The notes below the pieces were generated by a model, which was not told where the DNA came from, ran no database searches, and worked only from the letters and a program-made list of their open reading frames with translations. From Aotearoamyces nothofagi (lineage: Eukaryota > Ascomycota > Leotiomycetes > Leotiales > Tympanidaceae), in the NCBI GenBank assembly GCA_015345905.1, contig JADDTR010000009.1, forward strand, positions 682,001-746,000: a stretch of DNA of 64,000 nucleotides, in the 5' to 3' direction. Below are positions 44,675-57,369 of the stretch, in pieces; the stretch's first letter is position 1, and every line of letters begins with the position of its first letter. The position numbers and the translations under genes were made by a program.

Positions 44675-45264
44675 CTACCAATGAGCCTCAGAGATGGCGA
44701 CCTCGTTTACGTCAACACCATCTTTAAACCACCTCTCACTTTCAGAGATCTGCACGTCATTCCCACTCATCATCCTCTTCCTCATCTTCCCATCCTCACC
44801 AAAAGTCCAATCCTCCAATCCATAGCACCGAGTCCACTTCCCCGTCTGCCAATGCTGATACTCATACCAGAACTGCACCGCAATCTACAACCTCTGCATC
44901 AATAAGAAAAGATCTCAAAGCCAGAGCAGAAAATAACATACCTTGTTCTCGGTGAACGCAAAGAGTTCTTTGCGCAGGCGGTAGTTCTTCTCTTTCTTCC
45001 ATTTGTTGCTCAGCATGCTGACGATCTCGTCATGGCCGCGGATGAAGATGTCTCGATTACGCCAGATGCAGTCAGCTGTATAGCCGTTCTTGATCTTCTG
45101 CGGATCTCTAGCTCGCGAGTCACCGTAATGAGTGACAGCTTCATGAGGCCCAGAGACAGGACAGCCACTCACTGCGTATTCCACATATCTTGAGCTGCTT
45201 TTACTTTGAGCCTGGCTGTCTCGGCCGTGAATGGCGGAACGAGAGCGGGTGCTGGAGCAGACAT
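44675..45264 (-). CDS. DUF1348 / NTF2-like small protein
   Basis: The product has 155 residues from exons 45264-45173, 45107-44942 and 44884-44675, all in phase. Features are the start PPFTAETARLKVKAAQDMWN, then YTADCIWRNRDIF, NKWKKEKNYRLRKELFAF, AVQFWYEYQH and the C-terminal WTFGEDGKMRKR. This matches the DUF1348 (PF07080) subgroup of the NTF2/SnoaL-like fold. The family is small, cytosolic and of unknown reaction; a ligand-binding or isomerase-like role is possible. The gene converges with the DUF885 gene. Confidence 0.88.
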
Positions 45265-45951
45265 TTTGAAATGGAGTTGGTTCGGGAATGTGTATTTGGC
45301 AGGACGTGTATAGATATTATATCAGTCCTTTTGAATGGGTTCAACGGAATCTAGGAGAGGCGCAAAAGGTAAGACGACGCAGTAATTATGCTGTCTAAAG
45401 CTGTCTAAAGCTATCTTTGTCGTTCATATGACTTGCATGACTGGAGGTGTTGACAATTCCAGCAGGACCCAGCGAGCGACTAATCAGACGTAGCCGCAAC
45501 AAGCTATCAAAGCTTCAGGGATGTTACCTATTAAGGCGAATACGAGCAATCACTAATCAATTTATATATTTGAAAATGCACCATAATTCTGGCATGATTG
45601 CAATATTGAAAGAAGTCCTGGCCTAGTGGAATTCCGACTTTGGAATAAAACTTATCGGATTGAGTATAACTTAAGGAGTAAGTTATATAATAGAGCCTGC
45701 GTCGCACGATGGGGGGATTCTCACCCCCGGAGTAGCCCCGGGCCCAGGTGCGTGCGTGCGCTGGCGGGCTTATTATACCCCGCGAGATCTACCTCCGATC
45801 ACGTGGAAGGCTTCCTGGAAGGCTTTCCTGGTGTTGCCTTGAATCCACAGCTCTGTTCCTTTCCTCCTTCACAGATACACCAATATACCAATACACCCAT
45901 ATACCAATATTTGGAGCAGACGTACTGGCAACGCAGCTCTGGAACTATGCC
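45265..45951. other. Upstream region of the TPR/TIR-like gene
   Basis: The region contains a TCACGTGG word at 45799 and short ATACCAATAT-like repeats at 45880-45910. The frame of the next gene is open back to 45748 but has no ATG before 45952. Confidence 0.5.
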
Positions 45952-48897
45952 ATGCTCTCCACGGCTCTTCCTACCTGGCCGGTCACTACCGACCACAACG
46001 GCGAGACTTCAGCAAAAGTAGACCACAGCCTCGTCGCCGACGATGGCAGCAGCAATGGTAACGAGGGCTACATCATGCGCTCAACGCTCCTGAGGGTTCT
46101 TCAAGGAGTCGCCGTGGCTACAAAGACCTCCGAAGATGGCATAAAGCCCATCGTCCAGTGGATCTTATCACGTAGGATTCCCGGTGGTCGTCCTTATAAC
46201 CGTGATCATGGCAACGATCAAGAATACGACAATACAGCTTCTGCTCTATCACTCTGCTCTTGGCATGCTGCTATCGAATCAGACCTCTCTGAGGACGAAG
46301 ACTTGCGGCAACTCGCCAGCCTGACACTCGCTGTTGGATTTCTGCACGAAAAATGCAGGCGGACACAAGGTACCACCGCTGCTGCAGTCAGTGCAGCCGA
46401 ACTCGCACTTGTTTGGGGTCTGGTTTACGGCGCTCTCACTAGTCCGCTGCTCACACAGCCTCTCTGCAGTGCGTCTCGTAGCGCACAGGGATTCCTGGCC
46501 GTTCCGCTGTGTAACTTGGTAAAGGATGGAAATATAGAGGAGCTATTTCGGCTTCATGTCTGGTTACCAGATGGGCAGCGGGGAAACCATGAATTCGCCA
46601 TACATTCTCACCAGTCTTTTGCCCGGAGCTGGGTGCTGGCTGGTGAAGGAAACGATCATTCATACAAAGTCGAGCCTGCTGCAGACCCCATGGTTGCCAC
46701 TCATGCCGAGTACGCGCTGGCCTGGAACGATGGGAAGAATCTTGATACAACTTATAAAGCACATCAAACATACTCTGTTGTTGTGAATACAGAAAGGCTG
46801 ATGTGTGCCACCCCAACAGACTCGGCAATTCACGCCCGTAGCGTGAGCTACTCGATCCCTGCGGCTGCATTTCATCGATCAGAAGTTTCGCCCGACGCCC
46901 TACATGCCACTATCTTCGTCTTTGATTCCCACCACGGATTCGTGGAAAACGCGGGTGTGCTAGGCCCAAAAGACGCCAAGTCCTTTACACAGCTTCGTGA
47001 TCCCGCCGGTTTTACGCCTGCAGCGCTTGCAAGCATGGTTGACGTTGTCCGTTCGTGGGAGAGTTTTATGGAACAGGGACAGCAACATGCCCAGCGTGCT
47101 GAGTTGGAACATGCGTTGCGGGCATTCAATAGCGCCCTCAACCTGTGTGAATCTGTGAAAAACTTCCCGAATGCGACCCGTTACAGGCATCTAATTCTTG
47201 GCGAACTTGGATATACAAATAGACGTTTTGGAAGATATGAGCAAGCTAAGGATATTCTGGAGAAGGCTCTTGCAGAGATGGGACCTAGTCTGGACCGCAT
47301 CGAGTTTAGTGGAGAACTGGGCGTGGTGTATCGTCATATGAACCGTATTGTAGATTCCAAGCGAGCATTGGAGATTCAGTATAACACGGCGAAGCAGCTC
47401 GGTTTTGAACGTGCAACGTGTCGTGCTGTTGGTAATTTGGGCATGGTTAACTATCAACTTTCCCAGCAGAATCACGACGATGCTTTGTTAGAGTTAGCGA
47501 TCAGACAATTAATCGAGCGTGTTCAGAGTGCTCGACATATCAAGGAAGCTATTGATAGCCGGGTGATAGACCCAAACACAAAGACTCGTTTGATAAAATA
47601 TGCTACAACTAGGGAGACCATCGGCCTCGCTCGCCTCTCGCTTTGCTATACCGCCAAAGGCAACTCAGAAGATGCTATAAATATAGCGTTAGAGTCACTG
47701 AATACCACTATCAGCTCGGACGATTCTACTGTGATGGCAATGTCACGATTTTTCTACGGACGTGCATTGCTGCTGAACGGACAACATGCCGAAGCACTGA
47801 AGCAGTTCAATCATTCTGAAGCATGCGCGCCGTCTGTTGCATTATGCATGGAGCCTTCAGATGAGCATCGTGAGTATTTGCGAGAGATGGTAGAAGCTGG
47901 CGCAGATATGGATCTTGTTGACGAACAGGGCTATACCGCGTTGGATTATGCCGTGTTCAACGGTGACGTGGCTACTGAAATGCTCGTGCTTGAGGGGCTC
48001 CGCCGAAGGTTCGATGGGGACGTGGAGCATAAACTCTTGCAGCGGCAGACAGAGGCAAGACTTCGAAAGGGTTATCGCGAGTTATTTCAGGAAAAGCTAC
48101 GACCTGTACTCCTCGGCGGCGGTGACGACAATGTTTTACACAATCTGAGGCGCGTATATGCGGATGCGCTTGCCGCAGACGAGGTCAAAAGAAGTGTATT
48201 TGATGGACTTAAATATTTGCGGTACTCTGACTTTTTACGCTTTGGCAAGCTCCCACGATCAAGCGATGGTTTGGCGCAACAATTTATGTCGGAGTCTACT
48301 GAAATCCAGCAACACAGTGCAGCTGAATTTGTGATTTTCTTCTCGTATAGATGGATCAATAAGAAAGTAGGAGCAACTTCACCGGATGACAATACGAATA
48401 CCCAGTATCGACGGATGGTTACAGCAGCCGAGGAATATTTGAGACTTCATCCCTCTGTTGACCGAGAAAGTTTGAGCATTTGGATGGTAAGTCCAATAAA
48501 AAAAGTTCACTAATCTCTATAGTATCTGACTTTAGCTCTCAAGGATCATGCCTGCGTCAATCAGGACGACCCGATGCCTGGTGTCTCCGCCCTGCCCATG
48601 ATTATCGCCCAGTGCAACGCTATGATCAGCCTCGTCGATGATGATTACTACAACCGCGCGTGGTGCTCAGTGGAAGTAATGATGGCGCAGACCCTCAAAA
48701 GATCTTATAACCTGCACCAGTGGTACGAGCATGTCCCTATCGAACCGTCTGAGGATCAAAAGGGAGGCGATGAGAAATGGGTATTGCGAGAGGGACCAAT
48801 GAATTTAGAGATTGTGATGGCGGAGAAGCAGTTGACCTTCGAGGAGGATCGGCCCAAAGTACTGTTTTTAGAGAGGCAGAGTAAGTTGCTGGGATAG
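45952..48897 (+). CDS. TPR / ankyrin / TIR-like multidomain protein
   Basis: The product has 962 residues from exons 45952-48486 and 48544-48897. Layout: an N-terminal region (1-350) without a domain I recognise; a TPR-like helical array (about 370-620, e.g. AFNSALNLCESVKN, LGELGYTNRRFGRYEQAKDI, FFYGRALLLNGQHAEALKQF); one or two ankyrin-like units (REMVEAGADMDLVDEQGYTA, then LDYAVFNGD); and a C-terminal domain starting VIFFSYRWINKK and running through SIWMDHACVNQDD and NRAWCSVEVMM. That C-terminal domain resembles a TIR-type or related signalling fold (FSYRW start, W-C-x-x-E helix). The intron falls exactly between SIWM and DHAC. No NACHT or NB-ARC ATPase is present. It could work in self-recognition, stress or cell-death signalling; that is inferred from domain type only. 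Confidence 0.82.
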
Positions 48898-49634
48898 ATT
48901 GGGAGTGTGGTCGCAGGAGCACTTGAAGACTTATCCCCTGGGTGCAACGCTTAACAAGGTAGTGCTCACTCTCGATGTCTGCTATTTATTTATAACATCA
49001 TCTGTAAAAAGAATATAATAGACAGGCCAATTCTTTCCAAGCGCCAATTTTCTTTCCAACTCTGAGAATCATCAATAATAGCTGATTACCATAATACAGT
49101 TAACTCACCCCACCAACCATACCTTCCATCCGTCTAAACTAAAAGACATCCAAAGATTTTTGCATACACAGAAATGTCTAACTAACGCGTCGAATAATGA
49201 CGACAAGTGATAAAGTTAAGGTTTACAAACTAAGAGCTCGAAATGCGGAAAAAGAGGCTTTTATTTAGCGTCGGCATTTTTTAGCGTCAACCCCATACTG
49301 GTATATATCACGACAACGATCTTAAATATCTGTCTCTCTTCAACCGCGACTACATCAGAGCACGCCGAGGATATATACAATTTCTGTCGTGCAAAATCAG
49401 CGTCGATTCGGGGTTTCATCTTGTATCACGGAAGTTGTAGCGTCTTTCTGGTTACACCTATCATCCCTGGGACAGCGCGTTTGGATTTTCTTAAATTTTG
49501 GAAAAAAAAAAAATTCATACTGGACTACGCCAGAGCATTAAGTAAACGAGAAATTAAAACCTAGGAAACAGCCAGAACAGGCACCTATTTCATATACCGC
49601 ATACCATACTATAGAAGTATATCTCTTCCTAGTC
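48898..49634. other. AT-rich intergenic stretch
   Basis: The stretch runs from the TIR-like gene to the methyltransferase. It has poly-A/T runs (49501-49512) and several TATA-like words; no coding frame. Confidence 0.55.
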
Positions 49635-50408
49635 ATGGCATCGCCGCCGTCTCCAAAAGAGATCCCAACCAGGATATTCGAAGTACCAATCGACAACGCC
49701 GGAGGAAAGATGTCCGTCAAGATCAGCGAGCCGCGCCTCGTGTCCGAAAACCTGGGCCTGGAAACGTGGGGCTCGTCACACGTCATGGCATCCATCCTGC
49801 ACCGATTCGGCGACATGAGCTTCCCGCCCGGCACCAGCAGCACCATCTCCTCGGCGTCGGCGATCCCGATCCTGGAACTGGGCGCCGGCACGGGCCTCGT
49901 TGGGATCTCGGCCGCTGCGGTCTGGAGGCGTCCCGTCGTCCTGACTGATCTGGCACCGATCGTACCGGGGCTCGCCATGAATATCGCGCTTAACAAGGCC
50001 CTCATCGAGACGCATGGGAGCAGCGCGGTGTGCGGCACCCTCGACTGGAATGAGCTGGACTCGCTCGCCGTATTCGAGCAGCCCGGCGTGTCTGAACTGC
50101 GCGTCCAGTCCAATAAAGCACACGTCATCCTCGCGGCCGATACGATATATTCGCCCGATCATCCACTGATGCTGACGAATGTCATCACGCAGTGGCTGAG
50201 CCGCGACGCCAGCGCGCGCGCTATCCTGACCTACCCGCTGCGCGCGGCGTACCTCGACGAGATCCGGGAGCTGTGGCGGCTCCTGGAGGCCGCGGGGCTG
50301 GAGGCCGTGCAGGAGGGCAAGGAGAATGCTAACGATCTGATTTTCGACGACGAGTGCTTGTGCGAGTGGAGTATCTGGAGGTGGAAAATAGACGGGGAAC
50401 GAAAATGA
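49635..50408 (+). CDS. Family 16 (Rrg1/Nnt1-type) SAM methyltransferase
   Basis: The 257-residue protein lacks introns. It is a seven-beta-strand S-adenosylmethionine-dependent methyltransferase of PF10294 type, which in fungi methylates lysine or N-terminal residues of proteins. Features are the pre-motif LGLETWGSSHVMA, the SAM-binding glycine motif ILELGAGTGLVGI, the acidic VVLTDLAP, and ILAADTIYSPDHP (the D-x-x-Y substrate-side motif). The C-terminal LCEWSIWRWK also fits the group. The protein substrate cannot be told. It converges with the amidase gene. Confidence 0.88.
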   Translation: MASPPSPKEIPTRIFEVPIDNAGGKMSVKISEPRLVSENLGLETWGSSHVMASILHRFGDMSFPPGTSSTISSASAIPILELGAGTGLVGISAAAVWRRPVVLTDLAPIVPGLAMNIALNKALIETHGSSAVCGTLDWNELDSLAVFEQPGVSELRVQSNKAHVILAADTIYSPDHPLMLTNVITQWLSRDASARAILTYPLRAAYLDEIRELWRLLEAAGLEAVQEGKENANDLIFDDECLCEWSIWRWKIDGERK

Positions 50409-50824
50409 TACCATGAGAGACTATCTCTAGAGGGAGTTCGGTTTGTGAGATATCCTCTGGCTGGATAGATAGGTAGACAGATTCTGGATATTTGAATAAT
50501 GAGAGGAGATTTTGGAACTTGGTTCATCTTGCTATCGTTCGCTACTTACGTTTCTTCTGTGGGCGTGCAAGCTACTGATTGCTGGCGAAAGCAGATCAAA
50601 CTTTGAGAGCTTTTCCACTGGAGCACGTACTCGTGGGCGTGATGAATAGGTAACGTGTGCTCTCCAAGGGTACGTTAAAGTCGACAAACAGGGCTACGCC
50701 CGAGTCAAATCGTAATCAGATAATTATAAACTCATTCGGAAATCAGCCTGACGGGAGACCCCCGCAAATACACAGCTGGCAAAACGTCGAGTCGTCAACC
50801 CATGCCCTTGACCCCTCAAATCTC
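50409..50824. other. Convergent intergenic region
   Basis: This lies between the methyltransferase and amidase 3' ends. An ATCAGATAA word (50715) occurs here but in a position without a promoter. No gene is seen. Confidence 0.5.
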
Positions 50825-52638
50825 TCAGCCCTTCAACACCCCACCCACATACGCCGCAATGGTCAGCATCTTCTCCTCATCCATCTTCCTCCCCACAAGC
50901 TGCACCGAGACCGGCGCTCCGTCATAGATCTCCGCGTCGTCTGCTATAGCATTAGCACGGCTAAGTCTGTACGGGAGCAATACACTTACAGGTCTCCTGA
51001 ATAAGCCGATCCGCCTCGTCCACAGGGACGAAACCGAGATCTGCTTTATCGATACTCTTGTCGACTTTCGTGACAGGGACCACCACGCTCGTGTAGTCGA
51101 GGACGTTGACCCAGGACGTATACGTGTAGTACGTATACATGCCCGGCCGCGCCGCCGCGAAAGGAGCGACCGGCGAGATGACGGCATCGACCGGCCTCCC
51201 CGTGCCCGTCAGCGCCGCGGTGCTGGTCCAGTAATCCAGATACTCCTTCTCGGCGTCGCGCTTCTCGACTTGGGTGCGCATGATGTCGCTCGCGGTGGCC
51301 TCGACGACGGGCGGGACGATGATGTTGGGTTTGGGCGACTCGCCGCTGAGCCCGAAGGCGTGGCGTGCGTCGGCGCCGCCGTCGTAGCCCCAGGCTGTCA
51401 GGGCGATCTCGCCGAGCTTGGCGTGGCTGGGGGGGTGCCAGTCGATGACTTTGTGGCCTTGGGCCTGCAGTTTTGTGACGAGTTCGCTGATGGCGCGTTT
51501 GATGGGTGGGTGTACGGCGATAACACCGTCGTGTTTGAAGACGCCGAATGCGAGGTTTTTCTGGTGGATGAGATGATTGGTCTGGTCTTCAATTTCGCTG
51601 CGCCAGGGAACCGGGAGGACGAGAGGGTCGTAGAGCCATGGTTTTGTTCCGAGGACGGACTGGATGATGAGCTTCAGTGAGCTTGGCGCCGGTGCTAGGG
51701 GTCCTATGACGCTCAGAATTGACGGGCCGCCATCATAGCTGTTAGCCACGCCCTGGTATGGCATACGTCCTGTACTCGGACGGAGCCCATAGATCCCATT
51801 AAAGGCAGCGGGAACCCTGACACTGCCACCAATATCTGACCCGAGACCAACTGGGCTTCCTCTCAGCGCAATCAGAGCGCCTTCGCCGCCAGAGCTGCCA
51901 CCGCTGCTGAGATATCTGTTGTTAGGGTTCCAAGTATAGTCGATAATATTGTTCGTCGTCTCGCCACACATGAGAGTTTGCGGCACAGCAGTCTTGACAT
52001 ACAGGACTGCTCCGAGGCCGCGCAGTTCTCTGACAATTTCCGACTCGAAGGTTTTCTCCTTGCCAGTGCCTTTCTTGCCTTGGAAAGTCCCGATCCAGCC
52101 GACGTATCCCATATGCGTCCCGACCCCTTTCACATGGAACTGGTCCTTCAGGGATACGGGAAGGCCGTGGAGAGGCCCGATAGGCTTCTTGTTTTCGGCA
52201 TAATATTCATCTAGCTGCTTTGCTGATTCGAGGGCCGCATCGAAGAATATCTCGTGCAGGCAGTTCACCTATTCGATAGTTAGAAAACGGCATTTGCCAT
52301 GACAGGGCCTTTGAGTCTCGCTGCTTCACGAGATATTTTGCGAGGCGGTGCTGAAATGAATATACCAGTTGATGAGCAAGGGCCGCCCTGTGGCAGAACG
52401 CTTCTGCCACTTCATAGGAACTCCAAGTGCCATTACTAGTATTCTGGACAATATCAGTGGCGTCCGTTTCCGTGATCTCGATCTCCTTGCTGTCTAGATA
52501 CTGGTGCAGGAAAGTGCCCGTGAAGCTACGCTGCTCTTCAACCGGCGGGATAGAAGCAATGCGCCATTTCTGAGGGATCAACGCGAGTACCGCGTCCCGC
52601 TTCTCGGCGGCCCTTATCATCCAGTCTTCAGAGGCCAT
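50825..52638 (-). CDS. Amidase, acetamidase-like (amidase signature family)
   Basis: This amide hydrolase releases ammonia from a carboxamide. It has 555 residues from exons 52638-52366, 52268-50990 and 50940-50825. The Ser-cisSer-Lys triad is visible: Lys in LPVSLKDQF, Ser in SSGGSSGGEGALIALRG, and the nucleophile Ser in LGSDIGGSVRVPA. The family end EIYDGAPVSVQLVGRK is reached only by the second intron (49 nt), which also supplies the conserved Tyr. The N-terminal part (EDWMIRAAEKRDAVLALIP) is typical of fungal AmdS-like enzymes. The real substrate is unknown; nitrogen scavenging is likely. Confidence 0.92.
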
Positions 52639-54680
52639 GTTTGATTCCTACAATAGCTATCGAGGATACGACGGGATGGGGAGAAGGGATGGATTAGATC
52701 GATAGGCACGGAAAGCAAAGTCATATCACACACCAGCTATCACGATTGGAGACGCGCGAGGAGGGGTAATCGTTCAATTCAAAACTCCAAGCTTCTGCCT
52801 TGAGCTCCGTAGATGATGTGTTGCGAAGAGGGTTCAAGTGAGCTATCACTGTCTTATCCACACGACCCGTCCCTCATAGATACAGGGTTCATGATAACGT
52901 GTCGGAGATGCGGGTATGCGGAACTCCCATATCCGCATTGGATAAGCGCTTATTGTACAGGTGTAGTAATTACAAAGCCTCAAGATCATTAAAATAATCT
53001 CGTCAGCCAATTCTTCAAGTGATGGATCGGAACTGTTGAAGAGAAGCAATCGGCTTAGAAGGATAGGTGACGTTTGATATGTCATATGATAAAATAGAGG
53101 TATGGATGCTCTTTGAAATAGTACGACTTGAACGTCAGTCGATTGTCGACGGTGGTAGAATATGCGTGTAGTACGTTGCGGGTCGCATAAGCACAGGATC
53201 TCTTCTGCTTCCGGCCGCTCTTCAAAAGTTGGTGCATACATGCCATCCATATGATAGCCAAGCAGACGCTATAATTTCCGAAGATGGTCAAAGTAAATAT
53301 CTTCAATTGTGAATGGCATGGTTGTGATGATTGACCAATACCTTAGGATTCTTGCATTGGTGCCATGCGATTGTTGATTGCCTCCCAAGAATTGCGTATG
53401 CAATCCGATCAACGGCTGCAAATGACCGGAATACTCGAATCTTTTCTAAAAGCTCATGAGGTACTCTCTGGATGTTAGTCCTCGTTTCGAGCTCAACAAT
53501 GTGCAGACCCGGCTGCTGGATCACGCCAGATGCCATGCAGTTGAACATCCAGGCACGAGTCGAATCTCCTCCGACGGTCTGCTGTCGATGTCTTGCGCTG
53601 TTGAGGGAGTTATTTCTAAACCATCCATTAGCGATTCTGGTGCAGTGGCAGCTTTGTCACCGACAGCTTGCTCGGTCGGAGTAGCTATTGCTTGAACTGG
53701 TTGATCATGTAACGGGGGTTTCCTATTCCCCTGTCTAATTGAGGCTGATCAAGTACTTCCGTACAATATATGGATAACATTGAAGATGAACAATATGGCC
53801 GCCGACTCTCGCCAATGACCTGGTATACAATGCAGTGGCCGGTGGATCAGTGGGCCTACAGCAGTGAGGGTATAGATAGTGAGTTGATGTCAAACTGCTC
53901 ACCACCAAGCGGCAGCGCATATCATCGGTCCATTCCGTCACCTCGCGCCTATCTAATCTGTCCTTATCGCCCGACGTGCCCGTGCCACCCTGTCACGTGT
54001 GTCCCCTCTGTTCCACTCCCGCCGCCATTGTCTACAGGGGATTTACTGCCCTTTACTACCGCCTGCCTATTTTAATATGCTGTCGGCTATATATCACTCG
54101 CAAAATAAGCAAATAAGCAGTAGAACAACAGAGCAACAGAAGTACAATGGCAGCACAGCAAAGCTCATCTGTCCATGCTCTTGTCAATATGGAGATCTCG
54201 TCGCCGTGGATGGAGCCCCTGAGCCCCCTGTATCTACTGCCCCAGATCCTCGGCTGCGCGAAGGACGCCGACGACGGAAGCGGAAGGTGGCCAGCAGCTT
54301 ATCATGTCCTTCCCCCACTTGTGGGCTTCACCTCCCCTGACCTTGCTGATCTCGCTGATATCGCTGATATCGCCAGGACTTCTATGCCAGCATCATGCCA
54401 GTGCCAGTCATAACATTGCAGCGCATCTTATTCTTATCGTGCTGTCCATCGAGATAGCGACTAGCCGGCGAATGGAAACATTAAGCAGTACCATGTCGTT
54501 GCACTCGGTGGGTCGAATTCGCCGCATCGGACGGTGTGACCCTAAACCTCCAAGGGCGCCGGACCTCTGTTATATTGCATCTTTCTCGTAACCTTCCTTC
54601 TCTCTTTTCTATATTTTCGCGGCCTTGCATATATTGCATAGTGTTCAACTTTGGTCGCGGGCTACGCTAGGCCTCTCAAG
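52639..54680. other. 2.0-kb region without an intact gene
   Basis: The left half holds a probable decayed gene (52846-53330). The right half (53700-54680) has several overlapping open frames on the plus strand with no family features, plus short CTGATATCGC-type repeats (54347-54376). It ends in the promoter of OPT copy 2. Confidence 0.45.
52846..53328 (-). pseudogene. Decayed hypothetical gene
   Basis: A frame beginning MPFTIEDIYFDHLRKL (ATG about 53320) is interrupted by a TAG, then runs on in the same frame through GMYAPTFEERPEAEEIL and ends at 52846. The continuous protein-like composition on both sides of one stop suggests a real gene recently broken, or a stop that an unseen intron removes. 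An adjacent frame at 53303-53548 (VPHELLEKIRVFRSFAAVDR) may be an upstream exon. No domain recognised. Confidence 0.35.
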
Positions 54681-57369
54681 ATGTCGATTGCGCCTGAAGT
54701 GTCAGAGGATAACCCCAGCAAAACGGAAAAGACAGCACAAACCTTGGATGTCGAAGATGGCCGTGGTGAGGCCGAGTTAGAGCATGGCCACCTGAAAGAA
54801 TTGGAAGTAGATGTTGGGAAAGTGTTGGAAGAAGAGGGACTAGCAGACATTGACGGGGACGACTCGCCTTATCCAGAAGGTACACTAGCGACAGTCAATT
54901 CAGCCTGCCAAGAGTGATTGAGTAGATTGAGTACTGGCTGACCTTTGCAATAGTACGTGCCGTTATTCCTGCGGTGGATGATCGAGCTATACCTGTTAGC
55001 ACACTGCGCATGTGGGTTCTTGGCTTTGCATTCACGATGATTGGATCTGGAATCAATCAGTTCTTCAGTCTCCGATACCCTTCTGTTCATATCGTATCTC
55101 TTGTGGCACAATTGCTGGCATACCCTTGCGGTGTACTGCTAGCCAAGATACTACCCATATATACGCTCGATCTTGGACGTCTTGGAAAGTGGTGTATCAA
55201 CCCAGATCACCACTTTAACATCAAAGAACATGCTACCATCACCATTATGAGCAATGTCAGCTTTGGGTACGGAAGCGCGGACTCAACAAGCATCATCCAG
55301 GCTGGAAAGGCCTTCTACAACTTTGATTTGAAACCTGGATTCTGTGTCCTGATTGTGCTTTGCTGCCAGCTTTTGGGTTTCGGCGTCGCAGGTCTGGCAT
55401 CACCGTGGCTGGTCGAACCGGCATCAATCATCTGGCCTGGTGTGCTTTCCAACTGTGCATTGCTCACAACTCTGCATTCGCGGGCCAATGCAATCGCAGA
55501 CGGATGGAAGATTAGCCGACTTCGGTTCTTCATGTTTGTCATGGTTGGAGCAGGTATCTGGTACTTCTTCCCAGGCTTGATGTTTGTGTCGCTTTCATAC
55601 TTTACATGGGTATGCTGGATAGCTCCGAACAATTTGATTGTCAACCACCTCTTCGGCATGGTTACTGGACTTGGACTGAGCCCAATCACATTCGACTGGT
55701 CCCAGGTTGCCTACAACACCAATCCGCTTCTTTCTCCATCTTGGGCGGGTATGATTCCTCTATTGCAGATGGTGTGATGGCGTGTACTAACAATCTCATC
55801 AGCAATCAACGTATTTTCTGGTTTCGTGGTATTCTTCTGGATTGTTACTCCAGCATTATACTACTCAAACACGTGGTATTTGGCATATTTGCCGATCTGC
55901 ACAGCTAATCTATACGATAACACCGCCCAGGAATACAATGTCTCTAGCGTGATGAACTCGGACGGGACATTCAATGTTGCCGCATACGAAGCATATTCGC
56001 CGCCATTCCTTCCGGCTACATTTGCATTCGTGTACGGTATCTCATTCGCTGCTTTGACGGCAGTACCGGTGCATATCTACTTATGGCACGGGACTCAAAT
56101 CCGAGAAGCATTTGCTGGGAGAACAAAGCTTGACATTCATGCGAGACTAATGAGATTGTACCCAAAGACTCCTTGGTACTGGTACGGTATAGTGACTGTA
56201 ATCATTTTCGTGATATCAATGGTCATGGTTCACGTATACCATACGGAGCTGCCGGTCTGGGCCATTCTCTTGGCTACGATAATTCCTGCTGTATACATGG
56301 TTCCTTGCGGTATTATTCAGGGCATTACTAATGTTGATGCGAATCAACTAAATGTTCTAGCCGAACTCATCGGAGGATATATGTTCAACGGCAAGCCCTT
56401 AGCCAGTGAGTCTGGCTCGTTCTCATGTTCTAACTATAAGCTTACAAGAATACCAGATATGATTTTCAAGATCCTCTCAACCGATGTTGTTGGCCAAGGG
56501 TTGTATTTTGCTCAAGATATGAAGCTCGGACACTATCTCAAGATTCCTCCTCGCACCTTGTTCTTTGCCCAAGGGAGTGCAACAGTAAGCATGCTCGATA
56601 TGCGCATGACGTAGCTACTAACTTCCCTTAGATTCTAGGGGCATTGACACAAGTCGGAGTTACGTTATGGATGCTCGGTAATGTTGCTGACATTTGCTCC
56701 GAGGACCAGTCCAACGGGTTCACCTGCCCGCAAGGTAGAACTGTATTCTCGTCGTCGGTAATCTGGGGAGCGATTGGACCTGGGCGAGTCTACTCAATTG
56801 GCAAGATCTACTCAGGACTCCTTCACTTCTTCTGGATCGGGGCTTTGATGCCGGCAATTACTTGGTTGATCTGGAAATACTGGAAGAAAGCAAATGGTGC
56901 AGGAAGAGATTGGGTAAGACTAATCAACTGGCCTCTCATATTTGTCGGCACGTATAATGTACCCCCTGCGACTGGTATCAACTACAGCAGTTGGGCACTC
57001 GTCAACTTGATCTTCAATTATTACATCAAACGGAAGTTCTTTGCCTGGTGGAGTAAGTATTTTCCCCACGCTTTCAACGTAATGTAATACTGACTGGTTG
57101 GAAGCAAAATACAATTACGTGCTCGCTGCAGCGCTTGATACCGGATTGGCTCTTTCGGCGCTAATAATATTCTTCTGCATCACCTACCCCGGAGGAGTAT
57201 TTCCCGACTGGTGGGGTAAGTGATACATCTACCGAAAGGCAAAGACACCAAGCTAATCATTGTTATAGGCAATACCGTGTACCTGAACACGGCTGATAAT
57301 AATGGACTACCTTGGAAGCAGCTACCGGAAAGCGGGAGGTTCGGACCTGCTAATGGAACGTGGCATTAG
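54681..57369 (+). CDS. Oligopeptide transporter, OPT family (copy 2)
   Basis: The product has 785 residues from seven exons (54681-54879, 54954-55748, 55803-56405, 56457-56584, 56632-57052, 57105-57215, 57269-57369), all in phase. It is a proton-coupled small-peptide importer. Signatures: SPYPEVRAVIP before helix 1, AFTMIGSGINQFFSLR, FNIKEHATITIMSNVSFGYG, LSPITFDWSQV, PCGIIQGITNVDANQLNVLA, the TCPQG cysteine loop, INYSSWALVNLIFNYYIKRK and DWWGNT near the end. The N-terminal 80 residues are acidic and cytosolic. It is a clear paralogue of the gene at 37327-40888, but has six introns, fewer than that copy. The first intron splits the SPYPE/VRA motif. Confidence 0.93.

Noticed and set aside
50715-50723. 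ATCAGATAA iron-type GATA word
   Set aside because: It lies between two convergent genes, not in a promoter; one chance match per window is expected.
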